Shown: positions 26,128 through 36,030, numbered from the stretch's first letter. The stretch: DNA of 64,000 bases from Mucilaginibacter lappiensis (GCF_900155965.1 NZ_FTMG01000022.1:1-64000); one strand, 5' to 3'. Notes: generated from the letters alone by a model not told the origin. Numbers and translations are program-made.

Positions 26128-26153
26128 GTGGAGATGTTGTTATTTCAGCGAAT

Positions 26154-26275
26154 CGACTCACCCGATCGTCGCTGCGCTTGGTCCCCCTCTCTTCGCCTGC
26201 GGCGGAAAGAAGGGATTTAAAATATTAGTAAATTACGTCATTGCTTCGTGCCTCGCAATGACGTGTGGGAGTATA
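26154..26275. repeat. Two dispersed repeat fragments between the kinase and peptidase genes
   Basis: A GC-rich part (26154-26215: GATCGTCGCTGCGCTTGG, TCTTCGCCTGCGGCGGAAAG) and a short perfect hairpin, CGTCATTGC...GCAATGACG, at 26236-26265, related to the CATTGCGAGGCACGAAGC unit at 21919. Confidence 0.75.
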
Positions 26276-26284
26276 ATGCTTATT

Positions 26285-27580
26285 TTATCTTTCCAATTTC
26301 GGCACCCTTGTAGGCGTATCCTGACCCGAAACTATAGTGCGCGAGCTCAGTGCTATGGCCCTGATGGTAGAGGTAATGTTATTAACATCCAGCGTGCTAA
26401 ACTCATCTTTCACGGTATGGTACAGTTTATCAATATCTATCTGGTCGGTTGATATGGTATGTGCCGGTACGCCTTTTTCGGCCAGGGACGCGTTGTCGCT
26501 GCGGTAAAACAGGTCCTGATCCGGATACGGATCGGGGTGGAACTCAAATTTGGTTCCCTTCAGATTATTTTGCAAGATAGTGCCAAAGTTAGAACGATCA
26601 AACCCGGTAATAAAGGCCGAGTTTTGGCCAAATTTAGAAGCCTTGCCAATCATTTCGATATTAAACATGGCCACTACTTTATCCGGATCAACCTGGGTGG
26701 CAAAATACTGTGAACCGTATTCGCCAATTTCTTCGGCGGTAAAGGCTACAAAGATGAGCGTACGGGCATTGTTGTTTAATTTTTTGTAGTATTTGGCTAA
26801 AGATATCACTGCTGTAGTGCCAGATGCATCGTCATCGGCGCCGTTGGCAATGCTGTCACCTTCCATAGCTTTGATGATACCTAAATGGTCATAATGGCCC
26901 GAGAACACTACAAACTCATCGGGTTTGGTTTTACCGGGGATGATGGCGGCCACGTTGAACAAAGGCAGTTCTTCATTTTTGCTTTCATAGCTGATATCAA
27001 AGGAACTGATGTTATCAAACTTACCCAATACAAATGCCATGGATGAGGCAGTTTTACCTTTAAAACTTACATTACCTCTTAAAGTATAATCGCGGATACG
27101 TTTAAATAGGCTCAGGAATTTTGGATCAACAATCAGGAGTGTTTTTTTGCCGCTTTTTTGAGCGCTCATGTATTCCTGCCTGAAATTCTTATCAGCAGTA
27201 ACATTCACCACCTGTACATCCTTGTCGCTGGCCCAGGTAAATGACTCACTGCCCGAAGCAAAAACGCTGTCGGACACCATGGCTTTACCATTAATGGCGG
27301 CGGTTATTTTTACCGGTGTTGAGCGTATCATGGTAAAATTCTGACGGTAGCCGGTATTGCCGGGCAGTGGTTTTAAGCCCGCTTGTTTATATTCACCCTC
27401 AATAAATTGAGCCGCCTTTTCAATGCCGGGGGTAAATGTTCCCCGGCCCTGCATGTCATCGGCACTCAAGGTTTTGATGATTCGGGTTACATCATCCTGA
27501 TCAATCAATTTATTTACATCTTGCCCGAAGCTGTAGGTTGATACGGCTAAAAGGGCGGTTATTACTGCGATTTTTTTCAT
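26285..27580 (-). CDS. Secreted M28-family metallopeptidase
   Basis: The start at 27580 gives a clear signal peptide (MKKIAVITALLAVSTYSFGQ); the longer frame runs through the upstream palindromic repeat and is discarded. About 431 residues. M28 zinc motifs: GHYDHLG (about 225-232), GADDDASGT, TAEEIGEYGS and a final PAHTIST histidine; the expected Asp ligand region reads NIEMIG with Glu. Predicted exported aminopeptidase. Lies downstream of the M61 peptidase gene in the same direction, separated by a strong palindrome, so probably a separate transcript. Confidence 0.88.
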   Translation of the reverse strand: MKKIAVITALLAVSTYSFGQDVNKLIDQDDVTRIIKTLSADDMQGRGTFTPGIEKAAQFIEGEYKQAGLKPLPGNTGYRQNFTMIRSTPVKITAAINGKAMVSDSVFASGSESFTWASDKDVQVVNVTADKNFRQEYMSAQKSGKKTLLIVDPKFLSLFKRIRDYTLRGNVSFKGKTASSMAFVLGKFDNISSFDISYESKNEELPLFNVAAIIPGKTKPDEFVVFSGHYDHLGIIKAMEGDSIANGADDDASGTTAVISLAKYYKKLNNNARTLIFVAFTAEEIGEYGSQYFATQVDPDKVVAMFNIEMIGKASKFGQNSAFITGFDRSNFGTILQNNLKGTKFEFHPDPYPDQDLFYRSDNASLAEKGVPAHTISTDQIDIDKLYHTVKDEFSTLDVNNITSTIRAIALSSRTIVSGQDTPTRVPKLER

Positions 27581-27603
27581 GTTTATTAAGGTTTTCTCCC
27601 TTT

Positions 27604-27705
27604 TGTCATTTCGAACGAGGTACGAGGAGAAATCTTTTGCGACATGCTTTTTAGTTTTGCAAATTGTATAAGATCTCTCCTCGTACCTCGTTCGAGATGA
27701 CAATT
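27604..27705. repeat. CGAACGAGGTACGAGG palindromic repeat
   Basis: Left arm CATTTCGAACGAGGTACGAG (from 27606) followed by GAGAAATCTT; the right arm reads GATCTCTCCTCGTACCTCGT and TCGAGATGACA. The arms pair over about 30 bp with few gaps around a roughly 45-nt loop. A typical dispersed repeat of this genome; as a hairpin it may also end M61 transcription. Confidence 0.85.
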
Positions 27706-27724
27706 GATTTATAAATTCAATATT

Positions 27725-29593
27725 TTATTTAACTTTTGATTGTAACCAATTGTTACGGAAAGCTTCCTGTTCTTTACTTAGCTGTTTTCCGGCTTTTTCA
27801 TAAGTAACTACTTCAAAATATGGACTTTCTTCCAGCGCAATGGTAGTTTCATGGGCGCCCGTACGGTTTTTATAGTCCACGGTTATTTTGTCGCCCGGTT
27901 TTTTAGCGGCCAGTACATCAGAAAACGATTTTGGATCGGTAATGGTTTGTCCATCGGCTTTCAGGATAATATCACCAGCATCTAAGCCTGCTTTATAAAC
28001 CGGCGTTCCTATAATAGTGCTCGACAGGATAGGCAAACCCTCGGCCCCGGCGGCACGCTGCTGACCTGAACGACCACGACCCGCATTTGTTGCCAGCGAG
28101 CCTGCCCATGCCTTGCCTGGCTGTATTTTGCGCAGTACCAGTCCGGCTTTGTTCAACAGCTCCTCATAATTATTTTTGTCGGTACCGTAAATGTAACGTT
28201 TAAAGAAATCGGCGGCAAACTTAGGGTTGTTAGTTACCTTGGCCAAATCGGCCTGCAGATCTGGAATGGTATATGGCTTCATCACTTTGCCCCGGTTTAA
28301 CCAAACCTGGCGCATATAATCATCAAGCGTCAAATTAAACTCACCGCGCAGGCGCATATCCAGTGCCAGCGCTATAGCGCCACCGTAGGTATAATAGCTG
28401 GTAAAATCGTTAGCATTATTATTCGGGTCGATAGATACCCCGTTATCGGCAAATACCGAGTAGCGGCTCATCTGTGTGGCCGGATATTTGGCAGCGCCGG
28501 GTGTGTTCAGCACCTGGTTAACCAGGCCCGCAAGTGTACGGGTGTAATCATCAAGCGGAGTAAAACCAGCGCGGGTGAGCAGCAGATCGCCATAATACTG
28601 GGTGAAACCTTCGGCAAACCAAAGTTCGCTGCTCATGTTGGCATGCTCAAAATTAAAAGGCTCTAATGATTTCGGACGGATACGTTTTACATTCCAGCTG
28701 TGGAAGTATTCGTGCGCGAAGATATCCAATACGTTGTTTTCGTTGCCGGCAACTTTATCCAGCGGGTCAACAATACAAGTAGAATTGCGGTGTTCCATCC
28801 CATCGCCAGAGTCTGTTGGGTATACATCGGTTATGAATGTATATTCGCCATAATCGTAAGTTGGTAATTCGCCAAAAACGGCTTTTTCTTCCAGCACCAG
28901 TTTTTGTACCATTTTACCAAAGTTATCTACTGTGGCCTGGTCGTCATCTGAGTGGATGGTGACATTTATTTTTTGTTTTTTGCCGTCGGTATTGATTACA
29001 TCCCAACTGGTTAGCTTGTAATTGGCCAGCTCAGTAGGGCTATCCATCATATATTGCAGGTTGGGTGCGCTGTATACGTTGGCTCCTTCGGGTTTTAATT
29101 GTGTGGATACCTTCCAGCCATATTTATCCAAATCGTTAAACTCAAACTTTACAGGTCTTTTGTCCTGACCCAATACCCAGATAAAAGCAGCGGGCATATT
29201 CAAGTGGGCATGACTAGGGTCAATGCTGGCATAGGTGCCGTCGGTCCAGTTACCAAACAGGGTATAGCTTATTTTGATATTATCGGGGTGCTGACCTACT
29301 TCATACAAGTCGCCTTCTATTTGTGTAAAAGGAATTTCTGTACCATCAATCGTGGTTACTTTAATATTATAGATGTTTTTGCCAAACTCATGTGTGGCAT
29401 AGCGCCCTGCCGACGAGCGGCTCATCCGGAAATGTAAACTCGTAGGAGCCTGGGGTACGGTCATCACAATTTCGGCCTCATGATGTCCAGCGTTGGGAAA
29501 GGATATGGAATAATAAATAGGCTTTTGTTTATCCTGCGCTATGGCGGCAGTGCTTAATAAAGCTGCAACGGTAATTAGAAATATTTTTTTCAT
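27725..29593 (-). CDS. M61-family metallopeptidase with PDZ domain
   Basis: A 622-residue protein with a signal peptide (ends AAIAQ). HEYFH at 294-298 is the HExxH zinc motif, followed by WNVKRIRP and a downstream SELWFAEGFTQYYGD with the third-ligand Glu (the gluzincin pattern of glycyl aminopeptidases). A PDZ domain occupies roughly 510-600 (STIIGTPVYKAGLDAGDIIL). By family it removes N-terminal Gly or Ala. The insert NAGRGRSGQQRAAGAEG before the PDZ is low complexity. Two secreted peptidases in tandem suggest peptide scavenging. Confidence 0.9.
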   Translation of the reverse strand: MKKIFLITVAALLSTAAIAQDKQKPIYYSISFPNAGHHEAEIVMTVPQAPTSLHFRMSRSSAGRYATHEFGKNIYNIKVTTIDGTEIPFTQIEGDLYEVGQHPDNIKISYTLFGNWTDGTYASIDPSHAHLNMPAAFIWVLGQDKRPVKFEFNDLDKYGWKVSTQLKPEGANVYSAPNLQYMMDSPTELANYKLTSWDVINTDGKKQKINVTIHSDDDQATVDNFGKMVQKLVLEEKAVFGELPTYDYGEYTFITDVYPTDSGDGMEHRNSTCIVDPLDKVAGNENNVLDIFAHEYFHSWNVKRIRPKSLEPFNFEHANMSSELWFAEGFTQYYGDLLLTRAGFTPLDDYTRTLAGLVNQVLNTPGAAKYPATQMSRYSVFADNGVSIDPNNNANDFTSYYTYGGAIALALDMRLRGEFNLTLDDYMRQVWLNRGKVMKPYTIPDLQADLAKVTNNPKFAADFFKRYIYGTDKNNYEELLNKAGLVLRKIQPGKAWAGSLATNAGRGRSGQQRAAGAEGLPILSSTIIGTPVYKAGLDAGDIILKADGQTITDPKSFSDVLAAKKPGDKITVDYKNRTGAHETTIALEESPYFEVVTYEKAGKQLSKEQEAFRNNWLQSKVK

Positions 29594-29710
29594 GTAAACG
29601 GGCTTATACAGGGCTGAAATTACAAATTAATCGGGGAAAAACGGGGCTTGAATTTGTTAGCTGAGGGGGGAATTATATTCAGCCCGGGATGAAGTGTAAG
29701 ATCGTGGAAA

Positions 29711-29794
29711 TTTTGTCATGCTGAACGAAGTGAAGCATCTATTCACAGATATGCATAGTTTGTCAATAGATTCTTCGTGCCTCAGGATGACAAT
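29711..29794. repeat. TCATGCTGAACG palindromic repeat, second copy
   Basis: TTTTGTCATGCTGAACGAAG then TGAAGCATCT, a loop, and AGATTCTTCGTGCCTCAGGA then TGACAA. Same family as 317-400. An adjacent GC-rich fragment at 29815-29880 (GCGCCGAAGGCAGAGCGAAG, GGCGAAGCGAGGGCTGGGAG) looks like yet another repeat type. No gene is visible between 29594 and 29937. Confidence 0.85.
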
Positions 29795-29937
29795 GGATAT
29801 TAGGTTTTTTTAATCCCTCTTTGCGCCGAAGGCAGAGCGAAGGTTGCCGGGCGAAGCGAGGGCTGGGAGAGTCTTCCGGAGTCAATTTAAACCTCTTCTG
29901 AACTATTATATGTATATTTAAAGAAATTACTGAGCTC

Positions 29938-30219
29938 ATGATCCTTTTTTCAAGAAGAAATTTACATTATACCGATTACAAATGGAGCGTATATAACCAA
30001 AACGATCCGCGGGTAAACGGTAAGCCGGACACCACGCCGTTTACAAAGGATGAGGGCAATGAGGTAGTTTACCTGATCAATAAATTGATGATACTTTGGG
30101 ATTACCGCTTTGCCAATACCGGTAATAAAATGGAAAAACTGATACATGATCAGCTACCTCCTAATATTACACTACAGGAAGATGTACAACAATGGCTTAA
30201 AGCCAATTTGAAGTTTTAA
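29938..30219 (+). CDS. Conserved-looking hypothetical protein, 93 residues
   Basis: Soluble, no signal peptide or membrane helix: FSRRNLHYTDYKWSVYNQND at the N-terminus and a helical C-terminal half (NEVVYLINKLMILWDYR ... MEKLIHDQLPPNITLQEDVQ). It is rich in aromatic residues and has balanced codon use like its neighbours, which suggests a real gene. I do not recognise a family. It stands alone, followed by a hairpin. Confidence 0.65.
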   Translation: MILFSRRNLHYTDYKWSVYNQNDPRVNGKPDTTPFTKDEGNEVVYLINKLMILWDYRFANTGNKMEKLIHDQLPPNITLQEDVQQWLKANLKF

Positions 30220-30268
30220 CAGCCATACAAAACTTTTACCATCTTATTTAACAATTTAAACCTATCCT

Positions 30269-30309
30269 ATATCGGGAGTGGGTATTTTGTGCCTTCTACT
30301 CCCGGATAT
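30269..30309 (+). terminator. Imperfect hairpin after the 93-residue gene
   Basis: ATATCGGGAGT pairs with ACTCCCGGATAT with a 1-nt bulge and an 18-nt loop. There is no T-run after it, so it may be a structured element rather than a true terminator. The rest up to 30482 is a mixed tract without a gene. Confidence 0.45.
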
Positions 30310-30482
30310 TCGCGTAATTTATTTCTTGAGAGGCATGGTTAAACCCTTCGGCTTGGGCGCAGTCAAACGCTAAAGCAGATATGCTATGGACTGCAAGTCT
30401 GTGGCTTAATTTTTATTCCACTTGTTTACATTCCCTTTATAATAGTTATGTACTTTTAGACACTTAAATAACCTTAAACACA

Positions 30483-31367
30483 ATGAACCCAACCTTAAAC
30501 AACAGAGCTGGCGGTATGCTCCATTCTTTATCTTCGTTTAAACCATTAACCCTAACCATTTTTTTCGCGGTATTCTCTTTAGTGTGCCGGGCGCAGGTTG
30601 ACACTATTGTTTCCAACAACACTAAAATAGCCTGTGTTGTTAAGGAAATAACCCCTGATGCGGTTAAATACACCTATCCCAATGAGGATTTGCTGAACTC
30701 GGTTTACAAAACCACTGTACAAAAAATAATTTTCAAAAGTGGCCGTGTCCAGACTTTTGCCGAAGCAACTTCATACAAAGCCATCAATGGCGTAATGGAT
30801 TTTGACAAAGTGACTGTTACTGTTGTAGAAGGTGAGGTTAAGGGCTTGTACAAATTAACCGATGTAAGCTCCAAGGCTAAAGGGACCACCGTTTTTTCGA
30901 GCCAGGAGCGGGTAAAAGACAGAGCCTATCGTAAACTGAAGATCCAGGCAGCCATGTTTGGCGCCAATATCGTTTACCTGACCAATCAGCGTACCGAGGG
31001 CAACAAATACGGTGGCTATTTTCAAAGCGGTTCATCGGCCGAAACAAACCTGACAGGTATAGGCTATTCCAATATTTTGCCTGATTATGATAAGTTTAAA
31101 CAGCTGGTAGGTACTAAAACAGAGTTTACCACAGTTAGAAAATACGAGTTGGGAGCTAGCGATACAGATGTATCACAAGATGGCCTTGAGGTGCCTTTTA
31201 CTGTATCAAATGTTTCTGTTGAAAATGGTATTGTTTTAATAACCGCTCAATTAAAGGGCGAAAATAATAATAGCATATTCCAGTTGGCAAGTTTCACAGA
31301 TACTACATTCAGCGTTGCCTACAGACATAAAGGGACGGCTTATAATGTTGAAGTAAGCGTTAAGTAA
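30483..31367 (+). CDS. Secreted hypothetical protein, 294 residues
   Basis: The hydrophobic stretch LTLTIFFAVFSLVCRAQ after a short polar head is a signal peptide; ATG at 30483 or an internal ATG at residue 12 are both possible. The mature part starts with a motif like DTIVSNNTKIACVVKEITPD / AVKYTYPNEDLLNSVYKTTV, similar to a repeated theme in Bacteroidota proteins with a beta-sandwich N-terminal domain. The later region mentions no known active site. A strong terminator follows. Function unknown. Confidence 0.75.
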   Translation: MNPTLNNRAGGMLHSLSSFKPLTLTIFFAVFSLVCRAQVDTIVSNNTKIACVVKEITPDAVKYTYPNEDLLNSVYKTTVQKIIFKSGRVQTFAEATSYKAINGVMDFDKVTVTVVEGEVKGLYKLTDVSSKAKGTTVFSSQERVKDRAYRKLKIQAAMFGANIVYLTNQRTEGNKYGGYFQSGSSAETNLTGIGYSNILPDYDKFKQLVGTKTEFTTVRKYELGASDTDVSQDGLEVPFTVSNVSVENGIVLITAQLKGENNNSIFQLASFTDTTFSVAYRHKGTAYNVEVSVK

Positions 31368-31448
31368 AGAAAGGCCGAAAGTAATAGATTTTACTTCAAA
31401 AGCCGGGACTCAAGACTCTCGACTTAAATGCGTATATTTGTATATATC

Positions 31449-31489
31449 AAACGGCCCGGTTTTCTGTAAAAAAGAGAACCGGGCCGTTT
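31449..31489 (+). terminator. Strong terminator
   Basis: Perfect 13-bp stem AAACGGCCCGGTT / AACCGGGCCGTTT, then T and G residues. It ends the 294-residue gene. Confidence 0.92.
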
Positions 31490-31730
31490 TGGTTAAGGAA
31501 ATAGAAGGCCAAAAATCGATTGTTTTGTATTTAGTTATTTGACAATCAATTATTTAATACTTTTTAAACCTTTCAAAACCCACCAGGAATTTGTTAAAAA
31601 GTGTTAAAATGGCGTTAAAATTTAGTTAAACAGGGTAAAAGTGATGCGTTTTTGCCCTGTTTTCGACTAAAAAATTGTTAAAATTTAAGGTTTAAAAAGT
31701 TTTTTAAAGGGATGCTTCTCCCAATTTTTG
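31490..31730. other. Intergenic tract with GTTAAAA repeats and a hairpin
   Basis: No gene. GTTAAAA-like units recur three to four times (31592-31630), then CAGGG / CCCTG with flanking A and T runs forms a hairpin at 31631-31659. Close to the hydrolase stop GGGA/TCCC (31709-31722) gives a weak terminator on the minus strand. Confidence 0.5.
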
Positions 31731-33260
31731 TTACTCCTTTTTAAAATCGTAAGCGCCTCGTTCTACAAAGTCGGCCACCTTAACTTTTACACCGGTAACT
31801 TTACCATTTTGTACTATAAAAGGGAAAATAGCTTTGCCCATAACCGGATCAGAAAAAGTTACAAAAAAACGGTTGCCGCCCAGCGGTTGTAATTTGGCAA
31901 ACATGGTTGGGTGGTGTTCAAAACGCATTTCCAGGTCATTGTTTTCGCCCTGGGTTACGGTCATGCTGCCATAAAAACTGTTGGTATACTTACCCAGGTA
32001 GAAGCTTGGGGATAATGCAGGTTTTAAAGCAAGAGCCACGGTATCACGCAGTTTGCGTTCGGTTTGCTGATCGGCGGTGGTACGGGTCTTATAGTTTTTC
32101 AGGTAGGCATCGCTGTAATCATGGTATGGTTTGCCAAAAAAAGCATCCAATAGTTCCCAGCGCAGGGCTTCAAAAAGCTGGTTTTGATCGGTATTGGTTA
32201 GTATCACAATACCCAGGTTGTCCTGCGGCGATAGGGTAACTGAAGATAAATAGCCACTTACGCCACCATCATGCATAATCAGGCGGTGGTTAAAATAGTC
32301 CTGGATAAACCAGCCCAGGCCATACAGCTCAAAATTATTTTCGCCGTTCAAGTGATATTGGCTGCCCACAATATCCTGCGGTTCGCGGGTGGCCATAATA
32401 GCTGCCTGGGGTATAACCTGGCGATTGCCTACCTTACCGTTGTTGAGCAAGGCCATTACCCATTTGCCCATGTCGCTTGCCGATGAACTGATGGCGCCGG
32501 CAGGAGCAAGTCCGTCTATCTGGCAATAAGGTATAGGTGCAAGACGGCCGTCGGTCAGTGTATGTGCTACCGTGCGGTTAAGTGATTTGGGTAGATCTTT
32601 GGTTAATGCCAGGGTGTTAGTCATGCCCAGGGGCGCAAAAATGGCCTCTTTAAGGTATACTTCCCATGGCTTATTAGTTACCCGTGGAATGATCTCGCCG
32701 GCAGTTAAAAAGGCGGCATTGGTATAGCCCCACTTGGTACGGAAGGGGTATACAGCCTTAAGCTCGCCCAATTTTTCGATTACCTGGGCACGGGTAAGGT
32801 TAGTATTGTAAAAAGTAAAGTCACCCTGAAAAGTCTGGAAGCCAAGACGATGGCATAGCAGATCGCGTACGGTAGCTTCCTGGCCGGCAAATTTATTCTC
32901 CAGTTTAAACTCGGGGATATATTTGGTTACTTTATCATCAAGCGATAGTTTGTTATTGGCCTGCAGCATGGCCAGGGCGGTGGCGGTAAAGGCTTTGGTG
33001 TTACTACCGATCATAAAAAGGGTGTTGATATCTACCGTATTTGGCAGCCCCAGTTCTTTGATACCATAACCTTTTACCAGTACTATTTTATTGTCTTTTA
33101 CAATGAAAACGGCAATTCCGGGAATGCGCCAATTGGTTAAAGCTTTGCTGATATACAGGTCAAGACTGTCCCTGATAAACTTAGAGCGGTCGGCATGCTG
33201 CGCCTGGGCTGTTGTAAAAAGAGAAATACAAATAATAAAAGGCAGCAATATTTTTTTCAT
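31731..33260 (-). CDS. Serine hydrolase, class C beta-lactamase-like, with DUF3471
   Basis: A 509-residue protein with a signal peptide (ends AQAQ). SNTK at 86-89 is the SxxK nucleophile motif, Y179-T-N181 the YxN motif, and HDGG near 345 replaces the KTG triad as in esterase-type relatives (HxG). The C-terminal 100 residues (from about 400) form a beta-rich DUF3471-like domain. Probably a periplasmic D-Ala-D-Ala peptidase, esterase or peptide amidase rather than a true beta-lactamase; the reaction is not determined. Confidence 0.88.
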   Translation of the reverse strand: MKKILLPFIICISLFTTAQAQHADRSKFIRDSLDLYISKALTNWRIPGIAVFIVKDNKIVLVKGYGIKELGLPNTVDINTLFMIGSNTKAFTATALAMLQANNKLSLDDKVTKYIPEFKLENKFAGQEATVRDLLCHRLGFQTFQGDFTFYNTNLTRAQVIEKLGELKAVYPFRTKWGYTNAAFLTAGEIIPRVTNKPWEVYLKEAIFAPLGMTNTLALTKDLPKSLNRTVAHTLTDGRLAPIPYCQIDGLAPAGAISSSASDMGKWVMALLNNGKVGNRQVIPQAAIMATREPQDIVGSQYHLNGENNFELYGLGWFIQDYFNHRLIMHDGGVSGYLSSVTLSPQDNLGIVILTNTDQNQLFEALRWELLDAFFGKPYHDYSDAYLKNYKTRTTADQQTERKLRDTVALALKPALSPSFYLGKYTNSFYGSMTVTQGENNDLEMRFEHHPTMFAKLQPLGGNRFFVTFSDPVMGKAIFPFIVQNGKVTGVKVKVADFVERGAYDFKKE

Positions 33261-33368
33261 TATACTGGATAATTTACGTACATCATTTGTGCTAATTTAA
33301 TGCAAAATTTACAACGGCTTTACTTAATTGTAAATTAACGCCACAATCTTCATTAAAACACGCAGTAT

Positions 33369-35555
33369 ATGAAATTTTTCCGTTCGGGATCATTATTCCT
33401 TACCGCTGTATTGCTCATTTTGGGCGGATACGCAGCAAAAGCACAACGGTTGCCAACCCATTGGACAAAGGATGGTTACCAGTATTACAAAATCACCGAC
33501 GATGGTATCAGGATACTGGATACCCGCGATACCAGCAAAAAAACCTTGTGGATAAGTAAAGATATGCTTACCCCACAGGCAGGTGCACCACTCAATGTAA
33601 AAAGGTTTTCGGTATCGGCCGATGGGCAAAAATTGCTCATCAATACCAATACCAAAAAAGTGTGGCGCTATGATACCCGGGGCGATTACTGGGTGTATGA
33701 TACCAATACTAAAAAGCTATGGCAATTGGGTAAAAACCTGCCGGAGTCGTCGCTGATGTTTGCCAAATTTTCGCCCGATGGCAATAAGGTAGCCTATGTG
33801 AGCGGGCATAATATTTATGTGGAAAACCTGGCAGATGCTTCGGTTAAGCAATTAACTACCGATGGCAGCACCAGGCTGATCAACGGAACTTTTGACTGGG
33901 CTTATGAAGAAGAATTTGGCTGCCGCGATGGTTTCCGCTGGTCGCCCGATAGCAAGTCAATAGCCTATTGGCAAATAGATGCCAGTAAAATAAAAAGCTA
34001 CCTGATGCTGAATACTACCGACTCTATTTATCCTTATGTGGTACCTGTTGAATACCCGGTTGCCGGGCAGGATCCCAGCTCATGTAAAGTGGGCGTTGTG
34101 GATATCTCCACAGGTAAAACCAACTGGATAAATACCCCCGGAGATGCTGTGCAGCACTATATACCACGCATGGAATGGACATTGAATTCCAACGAAATTA
34201 TCCTGGAGCAATTGAACAGGGCTCAAACCGAAAGCCGGGTGTTTATCGGCAATGTATCAAACGGCACCACCAGCCTGATCCGTGAGGAAAAAAGCAATGC
34301 CTGGATTGATGGTAAAGAACGCTGGAATAATGGCGATCCTGCTGGCTGGGAATGGGTGAATAATGGCAAAGAGTTTTTATGGGTGAGCGAAAAAGATGGC
34401 TGGAAACACATTTCCCGTGTAACCCGGGAGGGTAAAGAGACACTGGTAACTAAAGGTGATTATGATGTGATCAGCATAAACCTGATTGATGAAGCATCAG
34501 GGTATATTTACTTTATGGCTTCGCCTGATAATGCTACGCAAAAGTACCTGTATCGCATTAAAATTGCCGGCGCTGCCAAACCGGAGCGTGTTTCACCAGC
34601 TGATGAACCGGGCACACATAGCTATGATATATCGCCAAATGGTAAGGTTGCACTGCATAATTTCTCTAACAGCTATACCCCTCCGGCAAGTGAGGTAGTG
34701 AGTTTGCCTGAGCATAAACACATCGGTGGTAACGTTATTACAATAGACAAAAACGCTAAAAACAAGACCGAGTTTTTTAAGGTTAAAACGGTTGACGGCA
34801 TTGAAATTGATGGCTGGATGAAAAAGCCCACCAATTTTGATCCGCATAAAAAATATCCGGTGGTATTTATGGTTTATGGCGAACCTGCCGCACAAACGGT
34901 TACCGATACCTGGGGGGCAGGAATGAACAGGCTGTACGTAGGTAACATGGCCGATGATGGCTACATCTACATGTCGGTTGAAGGACGCGGCGCACCGGCC
35001 CCGAAAGGTACAGCCTGGCGCAAGGCCATTTATAAAAATATTGGTATCATCAATATCCGCGACCAGGCTATGGCCGCCAAAGAGATACTAAAGTGGCCGT
35101 TTGTTGATTCAACCCGTATAGCTGTTCATGGCTGGAGCGGTGGCGGTTCGTCAACCCTTAACCTGATGTTTCAGTACCCGGATATTTACAAAACGGGCAT
35201 AGCTGTTGCCGCCGTTGGTGATCAGCTGACCTACGATAATATTTACCAGGAACGTTACATGGGTGTACCGGTTGATGATGAAGGTCGTGCGGCATTTATT
35301 AAAGGATCGCCGATTACTTACGCTAAAAATCTGCGGGGTAACCTGCTATACATACATGGTACCGGCGACGATAACGTGCACTATAAAAACGCCGAGGAAC
35401 TGATCAATGAACTGGTAAAATATAACCGTCAGTTTGAGCTGATGTCGTATCCTAACCGTACACACAGTATTTCTGAAGGTGAGGGTACAGGCCTTCATTT
35501 AAGAACCTTGTTCACAAGGTATTTAAAGGAACATTGTGCGCCTGGTGGCAGATAG
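33369..35555 (+). CDS. S9-family dipeptidyl peptidase IV-like protease
   Basis: A 728-residue protein with a signal peptide (ends AAKAQ). N-terminal beta-propeller with repeated SPDG/SPDSK-type blades (KFSPDGNKVAYVS, FRWSPDSKSIAYW), and FDWAYEEEFGCRDGF with the double Glu that fixes the substrate N-terminus in DPP IV. The C-terminal alpha/beta hydrolase has GWSGGGSS (Ser590), GTGDDNVH (Asp667 or 668) and RTHSI (His699). Cleaves N-terminal X-Pro or X-Ala dipeptides (family knowledge), outside the cytoplasm. Followed by a very strong terminator. Confidence 0.92.
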   Translation: MKFFRSGSLFLTAVLLILGGYAAKAQRLPTHWTKDGYQYYKITDDGIRILDTRDTSKKTLWISKDMLTPQAGAPLNVKRFSVSADGQKLLINTNTKKVWRYDTRGDYWVYDTNTKKLWQLGKNLPESSLMFAKFSPDGNKVAYVSGHNIYVENLADASVKQLTTDGSTRLINGTFDWAYEEEFGCRDGFRWSPDSKSIAYWQIDASKIKSYLMLNTTDSIYPYVVPVEYPVAGQDPSSCKVGVVDISTGKTNWINTPGDAVQHYIPRMEWTLNSNEIILEQLNRAQTESRVFIGNVSNGTTSLIREEKSNAWIDGKERWNNGDPAGWEWVNNGKEFLWVSEKDGWKHISRVTREGKETLVTKGDYDVISINLIDEASGYIYFMASPDNATQKYLYRIKIAGAAKPERVSPADEPGTHSYDISPNGKVALHNFSNSYTPPASEVVSLPEHKHIGGNVITIDKNAKNKTEFFKVKTVDGIEIDGWMKKPTNFDPHKKYPVVFMVYGEPAAQTVTDTWGAGMNRLYVGNMADDGYIYMSVEGRGAPAPKGTAWRKAIYKNIGIINIRDQAMAAKEILKWPFVDSTRIAVHGWSGGGSSTLNLMFQYPDIYKTGIAVAAVGDQLTYDNIYQERYMGVPVDDEGRAAFIKGSPITYAKNLRGNLLYIHGTGDDNVHYKNAEELINELVKYNRQFELMSYPNRTHSISEGEGTGLHLRTLFTRYLKEHCAPGGR

Positions 35556-35568
35556 AAAAGGTTAATTT

Positions 35569-35606
35569 AACTCCGTATTACCGGCTTTTTTCGGTAATAC
35601 GGAGTT
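35569..35606 (+). terminator. Strong terminator after the S9 peptidase
   Basis: Perfect 15-bp stem AACTCCGTATTACCG / CGGTAATACGGAGTT with an 8-nt loop and TTTG after it. Confidence 0.95.
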
Positions 35607-35676
35607 TTTGATAGTGATTGTATCACATGTATAGGTTTAGGCGTAATGTTCAGTGTTAATCACTTAAATCTCTTGC

Positions 35677-36030
35677 ATGATGAAAAAAACAATTAACCTT
35701 ATTTCAACTGTTGGTCTTTTAACTATTGTTTTGCTAACAGTTGTTTCTGCTTGTAAAAAGGATACAGTACCCAAAAACGTTAATATTGTCGGAAAATGGG
35801 CACAAGGCCAGTTTAAGGCAGCGAATAATTATGAATTTAAAAGCGACCTTACTTTTAAGTATTATACGCTGGCCACCGACTCAGTCACTAAGAAAGTTTT
35901 AGGATACGGCTCTAAAACAGAAGGCAAGTACAGTATTATAAACGATTCGTTGAAGTTGTATGCCATGGTAAGTTATTCAACCCCGGATGGTAGTTTTACA
36001 ACGGAGGATAAGCTGCAGAAGATTAATTAA
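35677..36030 (+). CDS. Small lipoprotein, 117 residues
   Basis: The signal peptide ends VVSACKKD, a lipobox with Cys26; after it the mature protein (about 92 residues) reads like a small lipocalin-type or META-like beta-barrel: NIVGKWAQGQFKAANNYEFK, DLTFKYYTLATDS, GKYSIINDSLKL. Similar NIVGKW starts are frequent in Bacteroidota lipocalin-like lipoproteins. The role is unknown. Single gene, terminated by a bidirectional hairpin. Confidence 0.8.
   Translation: MMKKTINLISTVGLLTIVLLTVVSACKKDTVPKNVNIVGKWAQGQFKAANNYEFKSDLTFKYYTLATDSVTKKVLGYGSKTEGKYSIINDSLKLYAMVSYSTPDGSFTTEDKLQKIN

Noticed and set aside
27581..27703. N-terminal extension of the M28 peptidase
   Set aside because: Encoded by the CGAACGAGG palindrome; the signal peptide begins at 27580.
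30310..30482. Possible tRNA-like or small RNA in the gap
   Set aside because: No cloverleaf, T-loop motif or CCA end could be recognised.
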